From Opitutia bacterium (GTDB lineage Bacteria > Verrucomicrobiota > Verrucomicrobiia > Opitutales > Seribacteraceae): 5,178 bases of DNA. The position numbers were made by a program, and so were the translations under genes. Within the stretch, counting starts at the first letter, position 1. Each line of letters begins with the position of its first letter. Shown here one piece after another: positions 1 through 5,178 of the stretch. The stretch lies in the NCBI GenBank assembly GCA_018695085.1, contig JABHOU010000267.1, positions 1-5,178 on the forward strand. Reading direction: 5' to 3'. The notes under the pieces are model-generated. The model searched no databases. It was not told the origin of the DNA and was given only the letters and a program-made list of their open reading frames with translations.

Positions 1-43
1 ATCGCCTCCCGTCCGAATCCGGGGGGGACGGTGCCCAATCACC

Positions 44-244
44 ATGCTTTCACCCAGTGCCATGGAGGCCATGCGAATCAGCGTAAGCCGGAGGGCAGTC
101 GTCCTGGTGGACGAGATTCAGCCGAACCAATTCGGGGAACTCTACGAATCCAACGGGATCGAGATCATGACGACGAGACAATTCTCGGAAAGAAAATGGT
201 TCCCTCCCCTAGCCGACCAATCCGAGTTGGACCTGAACGATTGA
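44..244 (+). CDS. Small hypothetical protein of the putative mobile element
   Basis: I do not recognise this 66-residue protein. It has a mixed hydrophobic and charged composition, with a central stretch reading like a beta strand plus turn (AVVLVDEIQPNQFGELY) and an acidic C-terminus (SELDLND); there is no membrane segment or signal peptide. Third codon positions are GC-rich, which favours this frame over the overlapping frame 1. The start is uncertain: the frame stays open to the left window edge, ATG codons at 44, 62 and 71 are all possible, and none has a well-spaced ribosome binding site. It lies 22 bp upstream of the helix-turn-helix gene on the same strand, so the two are probably co-transcribed. 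It may be an element accessory protein, but no function can be read from the sequence. A competing Arg/Pro-rich frame (1 to 270) overlaps it and cannot be fully excluded. Confidence 0.45.
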   Translation: MLSPSAMEAMRISVSRRAVVLVDEIQPNQFGELYESNGIEIMTTRQFSERKWFPPLADQSELDLND

Positions 245-266
245 CGCCCACGGACGACAACCCGAC

Positions 267-557
267 GTGACCGACGAAGAAACGATTGAAGATCCTCGAA
301 ACGACAAGCTGGTCGAGGCCGTCGCCAAGACGGTGAGGGAGGAATTGGCTCGTGAGCGGGAGAAGCTTTCTTCGCCTTGGATAACCGGCTCAAGGAGAGC
401 CGCCGATTACATGGGTTGTTCGCCCAGAACGATCCGAAAACTGGTTCGGGAAGGCCGATTGAGAGCATACGCGTTGACCGAGGGAAAGGGATTCAAAACG
501 GGCACCCAGCGGTTCGCAAAAAAGGACTTGGACGCCATGCTGATCGAGGTCCGCTGA
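267..557 (+). CDS. Excisionase/MerR-type helix-turn-helix DNA-binding protein
   Basis: This 96-residue protein carries a small winged helix-turn-helix of the excisionase family (helix_turn_helix_17 type). Residues 1-36 are charged and probably helical (an acidic start, then KLVEAVAKTVREELAREREK). The domain follows: WITGSRRAADYMGCSPRTI at 38-56, the recognition helix and basic turn TIRKLVREGRLRAY at 55-68, a wing at about 69-82, and the typical closing helix FAKKDLDAML at 83-92. Family members are recombination directionality factors (Xis/AlpA-like) or small regulators that bind short direct repeats. Here such repeats lie 16-85 bp downstream, followed by a truncated tRNA gene, which favours an excision or attachment-site role. 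The start is GTG at 267, because an in-frame TGA lies at 234-236 and no ATG precedes the domain; the ribosome binding site is weak. The domain call is solid; the Xis role is inferred from context. Confidence 0.85.
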   Translation: MTDEETIEDPRNDKLVEAVAKTVREELAREREKLSSPWITGSRRAADYMGCSPRTIRKLVREGRLRAYALTEGKGFKTGTQRFAKKDLDAMLIEVR

Positions 558-572
558 CCCCCCGAATTCCAG

Positions 573-590
573 TGACAACAAATTGACAAA
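573..590 (+). repeat. 18-bp direct repeat, copy 1 (candidate arm-type site)
   Basis: The sequence TGACAACAAATTGACAAA is identical to copy 2 at 625-642. It contains two half-sites of the form (G/T)TGACAA, starting at 572 and 583, 11 bp apart. It begins 16 bp after the helix-turn-helix gene. Arm-type integrase sites and excisionase sites commonly have this arrangement next to an attachment core; an iteron or operator is the alternative. Confidence 0.75.
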
Positions 591-624
591 AATGCAGACC
601 AAAACCTGCCTAAAAGGGTCATAT

Positions 625-642
625 TGACAACAAATTGACAAA
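625..642 (+). repeat. 18-bp direct repeat, copy 2 (candidate arm-type site)
   Basis: This is an exact copy of 573-590, with TTGACAA half-sites starting at 624 and 635. The 52-bp offset between copies is close to five turns of B-DNA and the half-sites are about one turn apart, so all four lie on roughly the same helix face. It lies about 95 bp from the tRNA anticodon-loop junction. Confidence 0.75.
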
Positions 643-697
643 TTTCAAAACGGCTTCCTGATTCACCTAGAACCCTTTAATAAAGCGGCTTCCAGAG

Positions 698-717
698 GTT
701 TTTTAGGGGGCAAAAAC
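698..717. repeat. Inverted repeat near the tRNA junction
   Basis: GTTTTT (698-703) is complementary to AAAAAC (712-717) around the 8-nt loop TAGGGGGC. The A/T-rich stem is too weak for a normal terminator. It sits 18 bp inside the presumed element end, so it may be part of the attachment architecture or simply a chance pairing. Confidence 0.3.
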
Positions 718-729
718 AGGGGTATGGCA

Positions 730-773
730 CTGAATTAGCAAACCAGCGCATTCGACCACTCTGCCATCTCTCC
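730..773 (-). pseudogene. Truncated tRNA-Ser(GCU), 5' half only (putative attachment site)
   Basis: On the minus strand the sequence starting at 773 reads as a tRNA 5' half. It has the acceptor strand GGAGAGA (773-767), T8-G9, a D-stem GCA pairing with TGC around a GAGTGGTCGAA loop, then G26, the anticodon stem CTGGT (746-742) and the loop TTGCTAA (741-735) with anticodon GCU at 739-737. The 3' anticodon strand should be close to ACCAG but reads TTCAG. Beyond it there is no variable arm, no T-loop TTCRA motif and no acceptor complement TCTCTCC. The tRNA match therefore breaks at the anticodon loop, a common crossover point for tyrosine recombinases. This copy cannot be a functional tRNA as it stands; a complete copy should exist elsewhere. 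Confidence 0.8.
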
Positions 774-859
774 TAACTATTGAAGCAAGGTGTATTCAAC
801 TAAGGGAAAGGAATTGGGGAAGCAATCCGATTTTAAAGCTAGCTGGGGAAAAGGGTGCT

Positions 860-2662
860 CTATGATTCCATTGCTAGAACGACAACTTCGGCGGGAAGCC
901 AGTGCTTTGCACCTTTGCGAGTGACGAATGAATCCGGCCTTGACTTCAGGTTGGCTTGAACCTCGTTCCAATGGACAGGCCCAATGGTCTCGGAACCATC
1001 CAAGAAATACCAACCGGTATCATCATTCTTTGCGGACTCACCCCATTTCATGGCCAAATCGACAGCGGTTTCAAGTTCGGCTTCGTCTATATGGTTGTCT
1101 CGGTTTTCATCGAAGGCGGAAATAGTCTCTAGGTTTTCGGAAAGCCATGAGCGTACAATGGTCGAACCATCGCTTTGCTTGGACATTGCTTTCGCCGACG
1201 AATCATCTTTCGTTTTTGGCTGAGTGGAAACAGGTCCACGCAACTCGACAAAATCTCGGGCTTTCTTGGGCTGATTTCCAACACTCTTTTCCTTGGCCGA
1301 ATCGAGAAGTTTTGCTGCCTCCGAGGGGTTCTCCGTCAGCTTACCGAGAAATTCGGGCAATTCTATGCCTACGTTTTTGGTAAGCTCATGTAGTGGTGGT
1401 AAAGCACCAACGAGTCCCGACACGAAATTGGCGGTGTCATTCTTGCCGCCTTCGCCTTTGCCGGAGTCCCAGACTGTAACGGAATCGATCTTAAGGTTGG
1501 CGATGGCTTTGACCTGCTCTTCAACGAGTTGGGGAAGTTGTTCGGTAACGAGCAGAAGGGTGGCCTCATCAGCTCCACCTGCAGCACCGACGATATCGGA
1601 AAATCCTTGCGCCTTGCTTTGCAGGGCGGCGAGTGTACCTCTAGCCTCCGCATCCATTATAGAGAAATTACCGTCAGCCTCACCCTTGCGGAGGCGGCGC
1701 GTCTTCTCGGCGTCAGCTTCTGCAAGAGTCTCGATCTTGGCTTTTTCAATTTCGGCGGGCACTACGATGTCGGCGTGTTGGGAAGCTCGCTCTCGCTCTG
1801 CTCGAGCCCTTTCGGCGGCTTGCTCGGAAGCATATGCTTCCTCTAAAGCCTGTGCCGTCTTTACCTTTTCGGCGGCGGTGGCGAGTCGTTCGGCCTCGGC
1901 TTCCTGCTCTCTTCGTTGAGCGTCGGACTGAGCAACCTTGATTTTTGCAAGGTTTTCACCTTCCACTGCCGTGGCTTGGGCGCCGGAAACCTGTACTCGT
2001 TGCTCGCGCTCTGCGTTCGCCTTACCGATTTCACCATCACGCTCCCGCTCGGCAACGCTAACCTTGGCTTCATTAACAGCTCGTGCAGCTGCCTCTTTGC
2101 CAAGAGCTTGAATGTAGCCCGACTCATCGGTAATGTCCTGAACATTAACGTTTATCAAACGAAGTCCGACCTTAGTTAATTCTACCTCAACGCCGTTGGT
2201 AATCTTCTCGATTAGCAAATCTCTGTCGGTGTTGATGGATTCAATATCCATTGTGGCGATTACCACTCGCATCTGACCGAAGATGATGTCTCTCGCCAAC
2301 TCCTGAATTTGAGCTAGATTCTGTCCGAGAAGACGCTCGGCAGCATTTTCCATCGTACCCTTTTCAGTAGAAATCCCCACAGTGAAAGTTGATGGGGTGT
2401 TGACTCGAATGTTTTGCTTGGAGAGCGCTCCCTCCAACTTGATTTCGATGGGTATGGGCGTTAAATCAAGCCATTCAGACGCCTGGATGAGAGGCATAAT
2501 AAAAGTAGCCCCACCGTGGATACACTTGGAGGAGCGCCCACCTCCTGTTTTTCCATAGACAACTAGAATCTTATCGGAAGGACAGCGTTTGTAGCGACTG
2601 AAGAAAAAGACCAGCGTTCCGAGGATAACGAGGATGAATGAGATAATAACGGCTAATTCCAT
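860..2662 (-). CDS. Flotillin-family SPFH protein with C-terminal EF-hand and GYF_2-like domain
   Basis: This 600-residue membrane-microdomain scaffold has an N-terminal hydrophobic anchor at residues 3-21. An SPFH domain follows (about 25-195, with HGGATFIMPLIQ and WLDLTPIPIEI typical of flotillins), then a long Ala/Glu/Arg coiled coil (about 185-350, with the EAEAERLATAAE flotillin repeat) and the flotillin C-terminal region to about 440. Bacterial flotillins of the FloT type usually end near 500 residues. Here a linker (445-505) leads to an EF-hand loop at 518-529, with D518, N520, D522, H524, D526 and E529 at the ligand positions, and a GYF_2-like domain at 551-598 (WYFLDGSETIGPV, W588-L-P). 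ATG 2662 is the first start after an in-frame TAA (2683-2681), with GAAAGG nine bases upstream. It is the second gene after the YuaF/NfeD-like partner. The flotillin call is firm; calcium binding and peptide docking are inferred. Confidence 0.93.
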   Translation of the reverse strand: MELAVIISFILVILGTLVFFFSRYKRCPSDKILVVYGKTGGGRSSKCIHGGATFIMPLIQASEWLDLTPIPIEIKLEGALSKQNIRVNTPSTFTVGISTEKGTMENAAERLLGQNLAQIQELARDIIFGQMRVVIATMDIESINTDRDLLIEKITNGVEVELTKVGLRLINVNVQDITDESGYIQALGKEAAARAVNEAKVSVAERERDGEIGKANAEREQRVQVSGAQATAVEGENLAKIKVAQSDAQRREQEAEAERLATAAEKVKTAQALEEAYASEQAAERARAERERASQHADIVVPAEIEKAKIETLAEADAEKTRRLRKGEADGNFSIMDAEARGTLAALQSKAQGFSDIVGAAGGADEATLLLVTEQLPQLVEEQVKAIANLKIDSVTVWDSGKGEGGKNDTANFVSGLVGALPPLHELTKNVGIELPEFLGKLTENPSEAAKLLDSAKEKSVGNQPKKARDFVELRGPVSTQPKTKDDSSAKAMSKQSDGSTIVRSWLSENLETISAFDENRDNHIDEAELETAVDLAMKWGESAKNDDTGWYFLDGSETIGPVHWNEVQANLKSRPDSFVTRKGAKHWLPAEVVVLAMES

Positions 2663-2708
2663 GAGGTTGTGCCTTTCGTGTTAGGGTTCGTTGAAATGTG
2701 AGTGGGGT

Positions 2709-3320
2709 TTAGCCCGTAGATATGTCTTCGGACTCGCTTTCCAAACTTTCGACCAACAAGGTTTGCTGGTCGATGAGAGCCTTGACGCGCACGGCAGTTC
2801 GGTTTCCAAGTTTTTTGTCGTGATCGGTGAGAGCCCGTACGGTGCGCATACGCCCCTGCACAAGAACCTCCACTTGCCCCATCCCTTTTCGCTTGGGAGG
2901 TATCGGTAAATAAACGTTTCCCACTTCGCCTATTGCATTGGAGTAGTCCAACGTACCCTCTTCCCGCAGGCTGAACATATAGCGCATGAGATATAACACC
3001 ATACCGAGAAAAATCATGCCGACAACCGTCGCTGCGAAAGTGGCTGCTCCCAGACCGTAACCGTTGTATAGCATGGAAACCCCCGTCCATCCGAATCCCG
3101 TGAAGAAGGCTCCCACGGTACGGATGGAAAACAATCCCGTGTCTCCACCCTCCCCTGCGTCCATCCCATCGGCATCGAAATCCGTATCCGCGCCGATCAA
3201 GGTCAACACCATCTGGAGGGCAAGGACTAATCCCGACACAATCGCCACCACGTAGAAAATTTTCAGGGCGTGGGGATGGGCGGATTGGCCCTCGAGACTC
3301 TGCCACCAATCGCTGATCAT
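2709..3320 (-). CDS. YuaF/NfeD-like OB-fold membrane protein, flotillin partner
   Basis: This 203-residue membrane protein has three predicted helices (about 20-42, 64-86 and 89-115) followed by a soluble NfeD-type OB-fold (about 127-192, beginning GEVGNVYLPIPPKRKGMGQV and closing TLLVES). Between helices 1 and 2 is an acidic loop (45-60) containing a DxDxDG pattern (D47, D49, D51, G52). Proteins of this type, such as Bacillus YuaF, are encoded next to flotillins and contribute to membrane-domain organisation; the OB-fold is thought to mediate protein contacts. ATG 3320 follows an in-frame TAA (3329-3327) by two codons, so the start is well fixed, although no good Shine-Dalgarno is present. 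The flotillin gene begins 46 bp downstream on the same strand, implying one operon. The family call is confident; the exact subfamily and the loop's role are not. Confidence 0.88.
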   Translation of the reverse strand: MISDWWQSLEGQSAHPHALKIFYVVAIVSGLVLALQMVLTLIGADTDFDADGMDAGEGGDTGLFSIRTVGAFFTGFGWTGVSMLYNGYGLGAATFAATVVGMIFLGMVLYLMRYMFSLREEGTLDYSNAIGEVGNVYLPIPPKRKGMGQVEVLVQGRMRTVRALTDHDKKLGNRTAVRVKALIDQQTLLVESLESESEDISTG

Positions 3321-3397
3321 AGTTGTTTAGGAGAAAGAATAAAAGAAGAGGTTCAAGGGTTTGTTCCCATGAAAAAAGGCATTGCGTCAAGGGAAAT

Positions 3398-3413
3398 TCA
3401 TCACGGTCATCAC
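3398..3413. repeat. Short tandem repeat in the operon leader
   Basis: Two copies of TCATCAC (3398-3404 and 3407-3413), 9 bp apart, lie downstream of the proposed start of transcription for the YuaF/flotillin operon. They could be a small operator, but seven bases can recur by chance. Confidence 0.25.
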
Positions 3414-3454
3414 TTTGCACACAATTAGATTACCAAGAAACAAGACATGCGCCT

Positions 3455-3483
3455 ATTATAAGAATTGAGAAAGATTGTAATCA
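3455..3483 (-). promoter_or_regulatory. Candidate sigma-70-type promoter of the YuaF/flotillin operon
   Basis: On the minus strand a perfect TATAAT lies at 3460-3455, with a weak -35 candidate TGATTA at 3483-3478 and a 17-bp spacer. It sits in the gap between the PqiA-like gene stop and the YuaF-like start, and would leave a leader of roughly 125 nt. The -10 match is strong and the -35 match is poor. Confidence 0.45.
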
Positions 3484-3485
3484 CA

Positions 3486-4010
3486 TTAGCCGTGAGACCC
3501 ATTTAGCTTCCATTTTGCCTCTTGGGACCTATCCAGACCAAACGAAACAAGGATCGCGCCAAGCACCGAAGCAACAAATACATAAGCTCCCCACTGCACC
3601 TCGGCAGTAGATCCTCCGGGAAGTGTCTTCACCACTACCACCATAAGGGCCAATGCAAAGACCTCGGCCATGGAGAACTTGCCCGCGCGATGGGTCCATT
3701 TGAGCAAACCGGCAGCCCGACCGAGGTCGGATCCGCAACCGGCGGCAATCCAATAAAGAGCGAGTTTACCGACCGGAAAGAGCACCGAGAAAAGGACGAG
3801 GACGACACCGAGAAACTCATCGCCCGTCGAGAAAAGTTTTTCGATCACGCCAAGAATTGAATAGGTTGTAGGTTCCAAATCCTCGGGAGAGAGGAATTCA
3901 ACCAACCAAGTCAGTTCGCCGGCACTCGGAACGATTGTAAGGGTCGGAGCCACAAGCCCGAATCCGAGAAGAATGGAACAAGCCAAGACGCCCCAGCGTG
4001 ATTGATTCAC
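3486..4010 (-). CDS. PqiA-family inner-membrane protein, single-unit form
   Basis: This 174-residue protein has four membrane segments (about 5-28, 64-90, 112-130 and 139-160). The second helix carries LFSVLFPVGKLALYW, and the third is introduced by GKFSMAEVFALALMVVVVKT; both match the conserved signatures of paraquat-inducible protein A. Classical PqiA and its relatives have two such four-helix units and cysteine-rich ribbons, and work with MCE proteins in envelope lipid transport. This one is a single unit without zinc-binding cysteine pairs, and no MCE gene is visible here. GTG 4010 is the only usable start, because the preceding in-frame stop is the TAG of the upstream gene. The two genes share a frame and are separated by 24 bp, implying co-transcription. 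The family call is reasonably firm; the function is not known. Confidence 0.75.
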   Translation of the reverse strand: MNQSRWGVLACSILLGFGLVAPTLTIVPSAGELTWLVEFLSPEDLEPTTYSILGVIEKLFSTGDEFLGVVLVLFSVLFPVGKLALYWIAAGCGSDLGRAAGLLKWTHRAGKFSMAEVFALALMVVVVKTLPGGSTAEVQWGAYVFVASVLGAILVSFGLDRSQEAKWKLNGSHG

Positions 4011-4034
4011 ATTTCCGAAAATTCCGCCCGCAGG

Positions 4035-4691
4035 CTATTTCATGAGGTTCACAAGATCCTGGAGGCTCGAGTCTACCGGTAAAGCCTTCAAGACAACTCG
4101 CCGGATGGCAGAGTCGGGGGTCTTCTCGTATTTGAACTCATTGGTCCCTACACGCAAATCTTTGAACAAAATCTCGACGCTACCCGCTTCGTCGTCATCG
4201 GCAACATCACCGTCCACCACCTCAACCGCAACATGCTGATCGTCAGTCGACCGTACGCGAGCGCCCTTGATGATCTCATCGGGCGAGAATTTCTTACCCA
4301 GCAAATCGGACCATTCGAGTTCCACTCCAAGGCCGGACCAGTCCGCAATCAAAGAATCATCCTTCACCTTGCTTTTGAAGACCTCGTTACCTTGCCAAAG
4401 AACCCGGTAACGAATGTCTGGTCCGCCATCCCCGAGATCCCAGTTTTCACCATCGAGATTCTTGGGATAAAGCTCAATCAAGGAAGCAAAGAGATAATAG
4501 GTCTTCCCGTTCACGAGCTTGGTCCCCAAGGATTGGGCAGAGCCATCAACGGGTGGACCATCTCCCCCACCCTCTCCTTTTGCGGAGAAGAACCAATAAA
4601 GTCCCGCTGACGCCAATACAAGCAACACGGGCACAAGAGCACCGACCCATGCGGGTTTTTTCGGGGCATCGAAATCAGACATACTGCTCAT
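4035..4691 (-). CDS. Hypothetical single-pass membrane protein with possible C2-like domain
   Basis: I cannot assign this 218-residue protein to a named family with confidence. Residues 1-14 are cytoplasmic-looking and include two lysines. One membrane helix spans about 15-36 (ALVPVLLVLASAGLYWFF), and a Gly-rich linker follows. The soluble domain (about 60-205) is rich in predicted beta strands. A block near 80-118 (NWDLGDGGPDIRYRVLWQGN, then VFKSKVKDDSLIADWSG) resembles the aspartate loops and strand pattern of C2-like beta sandwiches; this is inference by eye. The ATG at 4691 follows an in-frame TGA by three codons; a second ATG at 4682 (residue 4) is equally plausible, as neither has a strong Shine-Dalgarno. 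It precedes the PqiA-like gene in the same frame with a 24-bp gap, so the pair may form an envelope module. Confidence 0.7.
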   Translation of the reverse strand: MSSMSDFDAPKKPAWVGALVPVLLVLASAGLYWFFSAKGEGGGDGPPVDGSAQSLGTKLVNGKTYYLFASLIELYPKNLDGENWDLGDGGPDIRYRVLWQGNEVFKSKVKDDSLIADWSGLGVELEWSDLLGKKFSPDEIIKGARVRSTDDQHVAVEVVDGDVADDDEAGSVEILFKDLRVGTNEFKYEKTPDSAIRRVVLKALPVDSSLQDLVNLMK

Positions 4692-4812
4692 TCTATGGGA
4701 TCATGGAACAGGCTTTGCGCCGAAAAAGGAAGCGAAAAGAGAAAAGTGATTGAAGCGTACTCCTTGCATTGAAGTCAGGAAAAGAAGTTCATTCATTAGG
4801 TTCCGATGCCTA

Positions 4813-5178
4813 TCAAGCGGCCAAACGATTCTTCCCACGTAAAAGACTTTCGACTTGTTCGAAGATCAATCGCACCACTTTAACCGCGACCGAATTGCCG
4901 AATTGCTTGTAGTTTACGTTTCGATTGGGATGAAGCTTAAAGCCTTCGGGAAAGCTCATGACCCGTCTACATTCCTCGGGATGAAGACGGCGAGGATGAC
5001 CATCAACGAGATACATTCCGGTTTTTGCTCCGACGCCACCACCAAAGGCGGACAGAGTAATGGCATGCCCCTTTGTGCTATAGATTCGCTCACCTTGACC
5101 TCCCTTTCCGATAGTGCCGACCCGCAGGGGTCGCAAGTCGCGTTCCATCGGAAGGTCTGTGGAAATAAACGTATCGGG
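4813..5178 (-). CDS. DNA (cytosine-5-)-methyltransferase, C-terminal fragment cut by window edge
   Basis: Only the last 121 residues are in the window; the frame continues past the right edge, so the ATG at 5148 is internal and not the start. The visible part covers the stretch after the target-recognition region (RVGTIGKGGQGERIYSTKG, then GGGVGAKTGMYLVDG), a motif IX-like segment (RLHPEECRRVMSFPEGF) and motif X (NYKQFGNSVAVKVV). These are the hallmarks of Dcm-type enzymes that transfer a methyl group from S-adenosylmethionine to cytosine C5. The catalytic motif IV Pro-Cys and motifs I to VIII lie outside the window. It may be half of a restriction-modification system or a solitary methylase; no nuclease gene follows it on the visible side. 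The downstream gene starts 121 bp later on the same strand. Confidence 0.92.
   Translation of the reverse strand, partial: PDTFISTDLPMERDLRPLRVGTIGKGGQGERIYSTKGHAITLSAFGGGVGAKTGMYLVDGHPRRLHPEECRRVMSFPEGFKLHPNRNVNYKQFGNSVAVKVVRLIFEQVESLLRGKNRLAA

Larger units (their letters stand above)
558..859. other. Gene-free tract: putative attachment-site region and spacer
   Basis: No convincing gene lies between the helix-turn-helix gene and the flotillin stop codon. The tract is AT-richer than its left flank. It holds, in order, paired direct repeats (573-590 and 625-642), a perfect small palindrome CTTTAATAAAG at 675-685, a GTTTTT/AAAAAC inverted repeat with an 8-nt loop at 698-717, and the 5' half of a tRNA-Ser gene on the minus strand (735-773). 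From 774 to 859 there is an 86-bp spacer to the flotillin gene in which I see no clear terminator. I read 558 to about 741 as the terminal attachment region of an integrated element and 742 onward as chromosome. Confidence 0.55.

Noticed and set aside
10..30. GTCCGAATCC near the left edge resembling a tRNA T-arm
   Set aside because: The canonical TTC is missing, the stem does not pair in register, and no TCTCTCC acceptor strand follows, so it is not the lost 3' half of the tRNA-Ser.
142..468. A 108-residue minus-strand open frame opposite the left genes
   Set aside because: It is antisense to the helix-turn-helix gene, has Ser/Arg/Pro-rich composition and shows no recognisable motif.
651..693. 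CGGCTTCC repeated at 651-658 and 686-693
   Set aside because: Eight bases only, with no phase relation to the TTGACAA sites; probably chance.
811..830. Possible hairpin GGAATTG/CAATCC downstream of the flotillin gene
   Set aside because: The stem has a bulge and there is no T-run on the minus strand after it, so it is not a convincing intrinsic terminator.
1293..1919. A 208-residue plus-strand open frame rich in Ser and Ala
   Set aside because: It lies wholly antisense to the flotillin coiled coil; its composition is the expected complement of Ala/Glu/Arg-rich codons.
3363..3390. TTGACG (3390-3385, minus strand) as a second -35 box for the YuaF-like gene
   Set aside because: No -10-like hexamer occurs 16-18 bp downstream.
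2653..3420. A 255-residue minus-strand open frame over the YuaF-like gene
   Set aside because: It is a different frame of a clearly coding region, Arg/Gly-rich with no domain, and would overlap the fixed start and membrane helices of the real gene.

Overview
The window looks like the edge of an integrated mobile element abutting an ordinary chromosomal block. The organism is not certain. Moderate GC, weak Shine-Dalgarno signals, a GYF_2-type domain fused to a flotillin, and a YuaF/NfeD-like partner suggest a Verrucomicrobiota/Planctomycetota-type bacterium; this is inference only.

Left part (1 to about 740), plus strand: a GC-richer stretch with a small unidentified ORF (44-244), then a 96-residue MerR/excisionase-type helix-turn-helix protein (267-557, GTG start). 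After it comes an AT-richer non-coding tract with two identical 18-bp direct repeats. Each repeat holds two (T/G)TGACAA half-sites 11 bp apart, and the two copies are 52 bp apart, so all four sites lie roughly on one helical face. The tract ends in the 5' half of a tRNA-Ser(GCU) gene on the minus strand (773 down to about 735), which loses its match exactly at the anticodon loop. Together these read as one attachment end of a tRNA-targeting integrative element, with a candidate directionality factor and candidate arm-type sites. No integrase is visible; it would lie outside the window.

Middle part (860-3320), minus strand: a two-gene membrane operon. A YuaF/NfeD-like OB-fold membrane protein (3320-2709) is followed after 46 bp by a 600-residue flotillin (2662-860). 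The flotillin has a C-terminal extension with a canonical EF-hand loop and a GYF_2-like domain. A TATAAT-containing promoter candidate lies upstream at 3455-3483. The operon probably builds and organises flotillin membrane microdomains, and the extension suggests calcium sensing and peptide docking.

Right part (3486-5178), minus strand: a single-unit PqiA-like four-helix membrane protein sits 24 bp downstream of, and in the same frame as, an unidentified single-pass membrane-anchored protein with a possible C2-like beta-sandwich. Beyond them, the C-terminal end of a DNA cytosine-5 methyltransferase runs off the window edge.
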